6,693 nucleotides of DNA from positions 1-6,693 of the forward strand of contig JAISII010000036.1 of NCBI GenBank assembly GCA_031262125.1. Reading direction: 5' to 3'. The notes beneath the pieces were generated by a model. It ran no database searches and had not been told where the DNA came from. It saw only the letters and a list, made by a program, of their open reading frames with translations. The stretch comes from Oscillospiraceae bacterium (lineage in GTDB: Bacteria; Bacillota; Clostridia; Oscillospirales; Acutalibacteraceae). Each line of letters starts with the position of its first letter. Within the stretch, counting starts at the first letter, position 1. Both the position numbers and the translations under genes were made by a program. Of this stretch, positions 1-5,497 are shown one piece after another.

Positions 1-2052
1 TGGAAGCGAAAATCGGGCGAAATGCAAACCTCGCTGGACGGTTTGTTTAAAATGCTGTTGCCAAACAAACACTTAGAAGAGAAAATTAACAGTGCGGTTA
101 TAAACGAAGAAGAACTGTCTGACAATGCGTCGCCGGCGTTGTACGATATACGCAAAAAAATACGCATTGCTTCCTCAAAAGCAAGAGAAACACTTGACAA
201 AATCGTCAGAAGCCAAAGCTACCAAAAAATATTGCAGGATGCTATAGTTACACAGCGAGGCGGGCGTTATGTTGTGCCTGTTAAGGCGGAATTTAGAGGC
301 AGCTTCCCCGGATTGGTGCACGACACAAGCTCCAGCGGTGCAACCGTTTTTATTGAACCGATGGGCGTGGTGCAGGCTAATAACGATATTAAGGTTTTGC
401 AATCTAAAGAAGCAAACGAAATTGAACGCATTTTATTCGAACTTTCTGTTTATGCAGGTGGATTTGCCGACGAAATTAACCAAAGCTATAATGCGTTGGT
501 GGGCATTAGCGTGGTGTTTGCAAAGGCAGCGCTTGCTTATAAAATGAAAGCCGCTGTGCCCGTGATTAACAACAACGGTGTAGTTGCACTTAAAAGTGCA
601 CGCCATCCTCTTATAGACAAAGACAAGGTTGTGCCTACCGACATTTATTTGGGAGAAGATTTCAACACGCTTGTTATAACCGGACCGAATACCGGCGGCA
701 AGACGGTGTCGCTTAAAACTTTGGGTCTGCTTACGCTTATGACGATGTGCGGGCTGATGATACCGGCACTGGAGAGCAGCAAAATTTCGGTTTTTAATAA
801 AATTTTGGTAGATATCGGCGACGAGCAGAGCATAGAGCAGTCGCTGTCTACGTTTTCGGCACATATTACAAACATCAAGGGGATTTTAGATGATGCCGAC
901 AGGCAAAGCCTTGTTTTAATTGACGAATTGGGAGCGGGAACCGACCCAGTGGAGGGTGCGGCGTTGGCAATTTCTATTTTGGAAGAGTTAGGCAAGAGGG
1001 GAGCGAAAATTGCCGCAACCACCCACTATGCTGAGCTTAAAGCCTTTGCACTGGAAACGCCGAGCGTTGAAAACGGAGCTTGCGAGTTTGATGTGAACAC
1101 TCTGCGTCCTACATACCGTTTGCTTATTGGTGTGCCGGGGAGGAGTAACGCTTTTGCAATTTCGGAAAGGTTGGGCATTAGCAAAGCGATTATTAATCGT
1201 GCAGAACAGCTGATGAGCGTTGAGAGCCGAGATTTTGAAAACGTGGTAAAATCTTTGGAGGAGCGGCGGCAAAGCCTTGAAGAAAAAACAAAGCAAGCCG
1301 ACGAGATTATTAAAGCTTCTGCCGATAAAAAAGCCAAAGCCGATGTGCTGCTGAGCGAGATTTCTCAAAATGCCGAGAAAGAAATTGCAGCGGCAAAAAC
1401 TCAGGCACAAAAAATAACCGAACGTGCAAAGGCACAAGCATATGCAATTTTGGATGCGTTGGAAAAATCCGAAAAAGGCAAAAACCTAACGGCACAAGAC
1501 CGTGCAAAGCTAAAGAAAGATTTGTTAAAAATGGAGGACGAAACCAACCCAGTTACAACCGTGGATAACTCTGACTATAAGCTGCCCCGCCCGCTGCAAC
1601 CCGGCGATGTTGTAAAAATTATGGATATTGATAAGGAAGCTACGGTTTTGGAGGTTAGCAAGGGCGGCAAAAAGGTTACTGTGCAAACGGGTGTGTTTAA
1701 AACAGTTATAGACGTTGCCAATTTGCGTTTGCTTGATAAACCGCAAAAGCAGCAACCAAAAATAAGCTCCGCACGGAATATCCGCAGCAGCCTTGACAAA
1801 AAACCAATGACCGAAATCGACCTGCGGGGAATGACAGCCGACGAAGCCATTATTGAAACCGAACGTGCCTTAGACGGGGCATTGCTTATGAACATCGGGC
1901 AAATTTCAATAATCCACGGCAAGGGCACAGGCGTTTTACGCAGTGCAGTGCAGAGGTTTTTAAAGGGCAACCCCAATGTAAAAAGCTACCGTTTGGGCAC
2001 CTTTGGCGAGGGCGAATCGGGGGTAACTATTGTGGAGATTAAGGAGAAGTAG
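1..2052 (+). CDS. mutS2: MutS2 (RqcU) family ATPase with C-terminal Smr domain, 5'-truncated by the window
   Basis: The frame is open from base 1, so the gene starts upstream; 683 codons are present against about 785 residues for Bacillus subtilis MutS2, leaving roughly 100 N-terminal residues outside. The ATG at 22 is internal. Counting from base 1: the MutS lever/clamp region comes first, then Walker A TGPNTGGKT (227-235), the STFSAHI signature near 282, and Walker B LVLIDELGAGTDP (304-316). A charged, alanine-rich coiled coil spans about 410-497, a KOW-like beta segment 531-580, and the Smr domain runs from DLRG (607-610) through HGKGTG (639-644) to the end. Known for the family: cytoplasmic homodimeric ATPase that does not do classical mismatch repair; reported roles are suppression of recombination and, in B. 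subtilis, splitting of collided ribosomes. All key motifs are intact, so it should be functional. It is the likely host-chromosome flank of the accessory region that follows. Confidence 0.97.
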   Translation, partial: WKRKSGEMQTSLDGLFKMLLPNKHLEEKINSAVINEEELSDNASPALYDIRKKIRIASSKARETLDKIVRSQSYQKILQDAIVTQRGGRYVVPVKAEFRGSFPGLVHDTSSSGATVFIEPMGVVQANNDIKVLQSKEANEIERILFELSVYAGGFADEINQSYNALVGISVVFAKAALAYKMKAAVPVINNNGVVALKSARHPLIDKDKVVPTDIYLGEDFNTLVITGPNTGGKTVSLKTLGLLTLMTMCGLMIPALESSKISVFNKILVDIGDEQSIEQSLSTFSAHITNIKGILDDADRQSLVLIDELGAGTDPVEGAALAISILEELGKRGAKIAATTHYAELKAFALETPSVENGACEFDVNTLRPTYRLLIGVPGRSNAFAISERLGISKAIINRAEQLMSVESRDFENVVKSLEERRQSLEEKTKQADEIIKASADKKAKADVLLSEISQNAEKEIAAAKTQAQKITERAKAQAYAILDALEKSEKGKNLTAQDRAKLKKDLLKMEDETNPVTTVDNSDYKLPRPLQPGDVVKIMDIDKEATVLEVSKGGKKVTVQTGVFKTVIDVANLRLLDKPQKQQPKISSARNIRSSLDKKPMTEIDLRGMTADEAIIETERALDGALLMNIGQISIIHGKGTGVLRSAVQRFLKGNPNVKSYRLGTFGEGESGVTIVEIKEK

Positions 2053-2080
2053 GAAGCAAGGAGCAAGATTTTCTTTTTTT

Positions 2081-2132
2081 CTCCTTCCGTCAAGGCTAAC
2101 GCCTTGCCACCTCCCTCTAAGAGGGAGGCTTT
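2081..2132. repeat. Palindromic interspersed repeat with two hairpins after mutS2
   Basis: Two perfect inverted repeats lie side by side. CAAGGC (2091-2096) and GCCTTG (2101-2106) enclose a 4-base loop, and CCTCCCTC (2110-2117) and GAGGGAGG (2121-2128) enclose a 3-base TAA loop. The arrangement CTTCCGTC, small stem, CCACCTCCCTC, stem, GAGGGAGGCTTT resembles a high-copy intergenic repeat I recall from gut clostridia. It begins 28 bases after the mutS2 stop and could fold at the mRNA end, but no run of T follows the second stem, so it is a poor intrinsic terminator. Its repeat status is inference from recall, since only one full copy is in the window; a related partial sequence lies at 2344-2401. 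Confidence 0.6.
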
Positions 2133-2147
2133 CGGGTACGAGCTAAC

Positions 2148-2182
2148 ATTTGCCACTTGCAATTTGTAATTTGCCATTTATA
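2148..2182. repeat. Degenerate 7-base tandem repeat, five units
   Basis: Five consecutive heptamers start at 2148, 2155, 2162, 2169 and 2176. The consensus is ATTTGCA; units 1 and 4 are identical (ATTTGCC) and the others differ from the consensus by one or two bases. There is no ORF and no obvious stem-loop. It sits between the post-mutS2 palindromic repeat and the left arm of the long inverted repeat. Function unknown; it may be a simple-sequence tract that expanded by slippage. Confidence 0.6.
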
Positions 2183-2189
2183 CACAAAC

Positions 2190-2320
2190 CACCCCGACCT
2201 TAAAAAATTTAAATTCTATTTAAACTTATATAAAAATAAATTTTCCGCAGAAACCACCCCGTCTTCGCTAAAGCGAATCCACCCCTCCCCGGAGGGGAAT
2301 ATTTGCACGAGCAATAGACT
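2190..2320 (+). repeat. Left arm of long imperfect inverted repeat
   Basis: This arm matches the reverse complement of 3415-3608. The outer part (2190-2263 against 3536-3608) aligns by eye at about 63 of 75 columns, including a perfect 23-base match at 2202-2224 against 3576-3598. Inward, both arms share CCACCCCTCCCCGGAGGG (2279-2296), then AATATT, GCAC and CAATAGACT (2312-2320). In this copy the apex is a small hairpin, TTCGCT (2264-2269) with AGCGAA (2272-2277), followed by CCCCTCC/GGAGGGG (2282-2288/2291-2297). The CCACCCCG motif also occurs just outside and at the outer edge (2189-2196), so the arm has internal repetition. It lies 113 bases upstream of the enclosed gene. Confidence 0.85.
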
Positions 2321-2343
2321 AACAGAAGAATAAAATTTGTTTT

Positions 2344-2401
2344 CTTCTTCCGTTATGGCTATGCCACGCCACGGTCATAAATATAAAAAGTGCAACGGAA
2401 G
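2344..2401. repeat. Palindromic repeat fragment in the leader of the 2434 gene
   Basis: CTTCCGTT (2347-2354) pairs with AACGGAAG (2394-2401), an 8-bp perfect stem around a 39-base loop that itself holds TGGC (2356-2359) / GCCA (2363-2366). The head CTTCCGTTATGGCTATGCCA resembles the start of the repeat at 2081-2132 (CTTCCGTCAAGGCTAACGCC), suggesting a diverged, truncated relative. It lies 17 bases before the AAGGAG ribosome binding site and would be in the 5' leader of the mRNA if transcription starts upstream. I see no convincing -35/-10 pair in 2300-2420; TTGCAC at 2303 and TAAAAT at 2331 are spaced too far apart. Confidence 0.45.
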
Positions 2402-2433
2402 ATAAGCAAATACAAGATAAGGAGTTTTAACTT

Positions 2434-3249
2434 ATGGGTAAGTCATCCCGAATATTAGGTAATGAGTATGGTCTCTCGGCTCAAGAGATGAATTACATAC
2501 TCAAAAAGGAAGGGTTTTTATCTGGCGAACCCGGTGATTATTCTGTTACCGAAAAGGGTGCAGAGTTTGCTAATGAAAGAGATTTCCATCGTGGCACAGG
2601 TGGCTATTCACACTATAATCGTTATTGGACAACACGTTCGTGGGACGATAGCATTGAGTCGGAGTTAGACATAACTGATGACTTGAAAAATGAAGCTAAA
2701 AATGCTGTTTTTGAATCACGAAAAAGGCAATGGGATGAGATTAAAGCAGCTCGTCAAGAAGCCGATGCTAAATTCCTTGCCAGCCAGAATAATATCACCG
2801 AACCATATGAAAATGCGGAAGAAAATGATGAGCTCATACTCGATGGTAAAACCGCTCTTGGCGGTGCCGTTATTATAGGTGGGTTATTGGCTATCGGGTA
2901 CGGTGTCTACAAAGCTGTACCACATATTGTTAAGTGGTGGAACGAGCGACGCCAACGTCCCACAACCACTCTTGCTACAACATCTACGAAAACTGTGAAA
3001 AAGCAAAAGAATATGTTATGCCCATCATGTGGAGCGACAATGAGCCTAAATGATGATGGGATATGGCTCTGTGAGTGTTGTAAATATAGCATTACGAATA
3101 AAGAACTTGAAAATAATTATGTTTTTTGGTTCTGTGATAAATGTGAGACGTTCTTAAATAATCAACATGACTTTAGCTTAAATGAAAGCGTGTGGGTATG
3201 TACTAAATGTGGACACGAAAATGATGTAACTGAAAATAACATCGACTAA
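2434..3249 (+). CDS. Uncharacterised protein: winged-helix-like N-terminus, one hydrophobic segment, two zinc ribbons
   Basis: ATG at 2434 follows AAGGAG (2419-2424) with 9-base spacing; 271 residues. Residues 5-46 (ILGNEYGLSAQEMNYILKKEGFL... YSVTEKGAEFA) look like the winged-helix fold of phage antirepressor C-termini. Residues 51-74 form a conserved-looking aromatic motif, FHRGTGGYSHYNRYWTTRSW. A charged, probably helical stretch spans 80-118. Residues 140-160 are hydrophobic and glycine-rich (GGAVIIGG), a candidate membrane helix, followed by basic KWWNERRQR. A Thr-rich linker (177-187) leads to two zinc ribbons: Cys196/199 with Cys213/216 (plus Cys215), and Cys234/237 with Cys256/259. No signal peptide or catalytic motif is seen. 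It stands alone between inverted-repeat arms, and its AT-rich codon use (many AAT, GAT, TGT) looks unlike mutS2 and the phage genes, which suggests separate acquisition. Function unknown; a membrane-tethered sensor or DNA/RNA-binding role is only a guess. That it is a real gene is well supported. Confidence 0.85.
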   Translation: MGKSSRILGNEYGLSAQEMNYILKKEGFLSGEPGDYSVTEKGAEFANERDFHRGTGGYSHYNRYWTTRSWDDSIESELDITDDLKNEAKNAVFESRKRQWDEIKAARQEADAKFLASQNNITEPYENAEENDELILDGKTALGGAVIIGGLLAIGYGVYKAVPHIVKWWNERRQRPTTTLATTSTKTVKKQKNMLCPSCGATMSLNDDGIWLCECCKYSITNKELENNYVFWFCDKCETFLNNQHDFSLNESVWVCTKCGHENDVTENNID

Positions 3250-3281
3250 CAAAACCCCACTTTTCATTTATTGATTTTGAG

Positions 3282-3317
3282 CGGTGCATTTTCAAAAGTA
3301 ACCGTTAAAATGCACCG
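3282..3317 (+). other. 11-bp stem-loop downstream of the zinc-ribbon gene
   Basis: CGGTGCATTTT (3282-3292) is perfectly complementary to AAAATGCACCG (3307-3317) around a 14-base loop, 32 bases after the stop codon at 3247-3249. It may protect or end the transcript, but the sequence after it (GTAATTTAACG) lacks a T-run, so a canonical terminator is not supported. Its right half overlaps the left half of a second, 13-bp inverted repeat (see 3297-3353), so the two cannot form together. Confidence 0.6.
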
Positions 3318-3353
3318 GTAATTTAACGATTACCCTGTTATTTAACGGTTACT
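3297..3353. promoter_or_regulatory. Cluster of three TAACSRTTA palindromes in a 13-bp inverted repeat
   Basis: AGTAACCGTTAAA (3297-3309) is the exact reverse complement of TTTAACGGTTACT (3341-3353). A third, near-identical copy, TTTAACGATTAC, sits between them (3322-3333). The core nonamers are TAACCGTTA (3299-3307), TAACGATTA (3324-3332) and TAACGGTTA (3343-3351). A short hairpin, GGTAAT (3317-3322) with ATTACC (3329-3334), lies in the centre. The layout would suit a dimeric DNA-binding protein with several operator half-sites, or an RNA that switches folds. Which protein binds is unknown, and calling it regulatory is an inference. Confidence 0.4.
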
Positions 3354-3376
3354 CATAAGCCGCCGAACAGTGAATA

Positions 3377-3393
3377 TGTCGGCGAAGCCGACA
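3377..3393. repeat. TGTCGGC-GAA-GCCGACA hairpin, interspersed-repeat core
   Basis: A 7-bp perfect stem, TGTCGGC (3377-3383) and GCCGACA (3387-3393), has a 3-base loop and is followed by GTGGGAGAG. I recall such GTCGGCGAAGCCGAC units as parts of high-copy intergenic repeats in gut clostridia. It lies directly inward of the right inverted-repeat arm and may belong to the same repeat family there, since nothing equivalent is seen inward of the left arm. Not followed by T residues, so not a terminator. Confidence 0.5.
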
Positions 3394-3414
3394 GTGGGAG
3401 AGAGTTAAGCATAA

Positions 3415-3608
3415 AGTCTATTGAATGTGCTAATATTACCCTCCGGGGAGGGGTGGCTGCTCCCTTAGTAAAAAACAAAATTTGTTTTTTATTAAAAATC
3501 TAAAAAAACAAAAAAATTTTAGATTGTGCAGAGCAGACGGGGTGGTTTGTGAAAAAAAATTTATTTTTAATTAAATTTAAATAGAATTTAAATTTTTTGC
3601 TCGGGTTG
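3415..3608 (-). repeat. Right arm of long imperfect inverted repeat, with an AT-rich palindromic expansion
   Basis: Reverse complement of the left arm 2190-2320: AGTCTATTG (3415-3423), AATATT (3432-3437), the CCTCCGGGGAGGGGTGG block (3440-3456), GACGGGGTGGTTT (3536-3548), and the perfect 23-base match at 3576-3598. It is about 60 bases longer than the left arm because the apex hairpin CTGCTC (3457-3462) / GAGCAG (3531-3536) holds an AT-rich insert. Its outer edge is 111 bases before the terS ATG. The conserved ends with a variable apex suggest a mobile palindromic repeat family, but only two copies are visible here. Confidence 0.85.
3463..3530. repeat. AT-rich nested palindromes inserted at the apex of the right arm
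   Basis: Two further inverted repeats sit inside the right arm: AAAAAACAAA (3470-3479) with TTTGTTTTTT (3481-3490), extending outward by TAGT/ATTA with one G-T pair, and AATCTAAAA (3497-3505) with TTTTAGATT (3517-3525). The left arm has only a 2-base loop at the equivalent place. On the minus strand the second stem is followed by TTTTTA, so it might act as a weak terminator for leftward transcription. Most likely a nested insertion or slippage expansion. Confidence 0.6.
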
Positions 3609-3647
3609 TTAAAAAAATAAAAACTAAAAAAAATAATATAAATATTT

Positions 3648-3678
3648 AAAAATTGCACTTTTGGGTGCAATTTTTTTT
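3648..3678 (+). terminator. Intrinsic terminator just upstream of terS
   Basis: AAAAATTGCAC (3648-3658) pairs perfectly with GTGCAATTTTT (3665-3675) around a 6-base loop (TTTTGG), and the right arm runs into TTTTTTTT (3671-3678). This is a canonical rho-independent terminator reading rightward; the A-run on its left would also give a U-tract leftward, so it may be bidirectional. It would stop transcripts coming from the accessory strip before the phage genes. It ends about 20 bases before the terS ribosome binding site, leaving no space for a promoter. Confidence 0.8.
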
Positions 3679-3697
3679 GTTTTGCAAAACTATTGTG

Positions 3698-3703
3698 AAG
3701 GAG
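3698..3703 (+). promoter_or_regulatory. AAGGAG ribosome binding site of terS
   Basis: The only good Shine-Dalgarno match upstream of terS. It is 1 base from an in-frame GTG (3705), too close, and 16 bases from the ATG at 3720, longer than usual. The ATG is preferred because the protein then begins MKKRLNEQEKQFC, the normal start of this family, but the spacing leaves some doubt. Confidence 0.6.
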
Positions 3704-3719
3704 TGTGTTACACAGCGTT

Positions 3720-4244
3720 ATGAAAAAAAGACTTAACGAACAAGAAAAACAATTTTGCATTAGCTTTGTACGCAGCGGCAACATTGAGGATTCGGCGATG
3801 GCGGCAGGTTATGCCAAAAACCCACGCCAAAGCGGAGATGAGCTGATGTGCAAAGCTGAGGTTATTGCAGAAATCGAACGATTGTCGGCGTTGCAACGCA
3901 AGTCGCTGTCGCTTATGGCGGCGGTGGGCTACCAAAGGTTGGCGTTTGGCGGTGTTGCCGATGCGGTAAGCCTGCTTTTTATGGATAACCCGTCGCCACG
4001 CAAGCTTGCAAAAATGGATTTGTTTTCGGTTGCCGAAATCCGCAAACCAAAGGAAGGCAGTATGGAAATAAAGTTTTTCGATAGGCTTAAAGCGTTAGAA
4101 AAACTGGAAACCGCATTGCCGCCCGAGGATAAAGCCAAAAGCTTGTTTGAGGCTTTGAGTGCGGGGGCGGTAAGCCTGAACATACAGCAGGGGTTAAACG
4201 AGGAAGCCGACATTGGATTTAAAGCGGGCAATATTGATGATTAA
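3720..4244 (+). CDS. terS: Phage terminase small subunit (Terminase_2 / XtmA type)
   Basis: 174 residues from the ATG at 3720 (an in-frame GTG at 3705 would add five). The N-terminus LNEQEKQFCISFVRSGNIEDSAMAAGYAKNPRQSGDELM (5-43) is the characteristic DNA-binding helix-turn-helix of Terminase_2 proteins. A helical middle with MEIKFFDRLKALEKLE, typical of the family's conserved C-terminal half, follows at about 115-129. Known role: a ring-forming protein that recognises the packaging site on phage DNA and hands it to the large subunit. Length is close to the usual 140-180. The stop overlaps the start of the next gene by 8 bases, so the two are translationally coupled. Codon use resembles mutS2, suggesting a phage adapted to this host. 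Assignment to the family is firm; packaging type (cos or headful) cannot be told. Confidence 0.93.
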   Translation: MKKRLNEQEKQFCISFVRSGNIEDSAMAAGYAKNPRQSGDELMCKAEVIAEIERLSALQRKSLSLMAAVGYQRLAFGGVADAVSLLFMDNPSPRKLAKMDLFSVAEIRKPKEGSMEIKFFDRLKALEKLETALPPEDKAKSLFEALSAGAVSLNIQQGLNEEADIGFKAGNIDD

Positions 4245-5490
4245 GAAATTATCGCCAAAACAGCTTAAAGTTTTTACATGGTGGCACCCGCTTGCAAAAA
4301 CCTGCGATTGCGACGGTATTATTTGCGACGGTGCAGTACGCAGCGGCAAAACCTTGTGTATGACTCTTTCGTACATATTCTGGGCATTTTCAAAATTCAA
4401 CAACGGGTCGTTTGCCATTTGCGGCAAAACAATTCGCAGCGTGCGAAGAAATATTGTAACCCCCATTATTTCGGAGCTTAAAAGCTTGGATTTTGAAATC
4501 GAGGACAAAATTTCGGCAAATATGCTTATCATCCGCACCGCCGGCAAAGAAAACCGCTTTTATCTTTTTGGCGGCAAGGATGAATCGTCCTCGGGGCTAA
4601 TTCAGGGTATGACGCTTAGCGGTGTCTTTTTTGACGAGGTCGCTTTAATGCCACGTTCCTTCTGCGAGCAGGCTTTGGCACGCTGCTCGGTACAGGGGTC
4701 TGCCTTTTGGTTTAACTGCAACCCCGAATACCCCGGGCACTGGTTTTACCGTGAATGGATTTTAAAATGCAAAGAAAAGAACATACTGTACCTTCATTTT
4801 ACAATGAAGGACAACCCAAGCCTTGGCAAAAAAATGCTTGCAAGGTACGAAAATTTGTACTCGGGCCCGTTTTATAAACGGTTTGTGCTGGGGCAATGGG
4901 TTGCGGTAACAGGTGCTGTTTACCCGTTTATGTCGCACGACAGCAGCTTTTGCAATTTGCCCGATGAGGACTTTGCGGAATATGCGGTATCCTGCGATTA
5001 CGGCACGGTAAACCCGGCGTCGTTCGGGTTGTGGGCAAAAGGCAAAAACACCGGAGTGTGGTACAGAATAGACGAGTATTATTATGATTCTAAAAAAGAG
5101 GGAGAGCAAAGAACCGACGAGGAACACTACAAAGGTTTATCGCAGCTTATTGCGGGCAGAAATTTAAAGTGTGTAGTTGTAGACCCGTCGGCAGCAAGTT
5201 TTATTCAGGTTATTAAGCGGCACGGCGATTATCGGGTATTCCCCGCAAAAAATAATGTTCTCAACGGCATAAGAAAAGTTGCCGCCGCCCTAAAAAACCA
5301 AAAAATAAAAATTTGCAAAAATTGCTCTGCAAGCGTCCGAGAGTTTTCGCTTTACCGCTGGGATGAAAAAACCGGCACGGATAGCCCTTTAAAAGAAAAC
5401 GACCACGCAATGGACGATATTCGCTATTTTGTTACCACAGTTTTGGAGAACACACAGGACGGTTTTATTGCTCTTGCGGTAGAGCGATAG
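4237..5490 (+). CDS. terL: Phage terminase large subunit, PBSX/XtmB-like
   Basis: 417 residues from ATG 4237, which overlaps terS by 8 bases. An alternative TTG at 4213 is less likely, because MIKKLSPKQ is a natural start and coupling explains the weak ribosome binding site. The ATPase domain has a Walker A-like GAVRSGKT (32-39), Walker B GVFFDE (129-134) with Glu134 catalytic, and a coupling-motif region FNCNPEYPGHWFYREWI (159-175). The C-terminal RNase H-like nuclease shows Asp254 (SCDYGT), Asp316 (VVVDPS) and Asp389/Asp393/Asp394 (NDHAMDD) as likely metal ligands. Known role: motor that cuts concatemeric DNA and pumps it through the portal into the prohead. Length matches the 410-440 residues usual for this group and every motif is intact, so it is probably functional. 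Followed 20 bases later by the portal gene. Confidence 0.97.
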   Translation: MIKKLSPKQLKVFTWWHPLAKTCDCDGIICDGAVRSGKTLCMTLSYIFWAFSKFNNGSFAICGKTIRSVRRNIVTPIISELKSLDFEIEDKISANMLIIRTAGKENRFYLFGGKDESSSGLIQGMTLSGVFFDEVALMPRSFCEQALARCSVQGSAFWFNCNPEYPGHWFYREWILKCKEKNILYLHFTMKDNPSLGKKMLARYENLYSGPFYKRFVLGQWVAVTGAVYPFMSHDSSFCNLPDEDFAEYAVSCDYGTVNPASFGLWAKGKNTGVWYRIDEYYYDSKKEGEQRTDEEHYKGLSQLIAGRNLKCVVVDPSAASFIQVIKRHGDYRVFPAKNNVLNGIRKVAAALKNQKIKICKNCSASVREFSLYRWDEKTGTDSPLKENDHAMDDIRYFVTTVLENTQDGFIALAVER

Positions 5491-5497
5491 ACCATAT

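Noticed and set aside
2081..2132. Intrinsic terminator for mutS2
   Set aside because: Both stems are good, but the T-rich stretch (2069-2080) precedes them and none follows, so the canonical form is absent.
2690..2878. 62-codon overlapping ORF inside the zinc-ribbon gene
   Set aside because: Different frame within a well-supported gene, with no ribosome binding site and no recognisable composition; a shadow ORF.
3329..3341. ATTACCCTGTTAT equals 13 of the 18 bases of the I-SceI homing endonuclease site (complementary strand)
   Set aside because: The remaining five bases do not match, I-SceI is a yeast mitochondrial enzyme, and no homing endonuclease gene is present; best taken as chance.
3297..3353. 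Iteron-type replication origin suggested by the three TAACSRTTA copies
   Set aside because: Spacing is uneven, one copy is inverted, no replication initiator gene is nearby, and the surroundings are chromosomal.
2190..3608. Insertion sequence or CRISPR array
   Set aside because: No transposase is encoded between the arms, and the repeats are inverted, few and not separated by equal spacers.
3606..3639. Promoter for terS (TTGTTA 3606-3611, TAATAT 3634-3639)
   Set aside because: The spacing is 22 bases instead of about 17, the tract is almost pure A/T where such matches arise freely, and the terminator lies downstream of it.
3500..3784. 94-codon minus-strand ORF across the AT-rich strip and terS start
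   Set aside because: Composed of Phe, Asn, Lys and Leu expected from AT-rich repeat DNA, runs through the terminator hairpin and into terS; not a gene.
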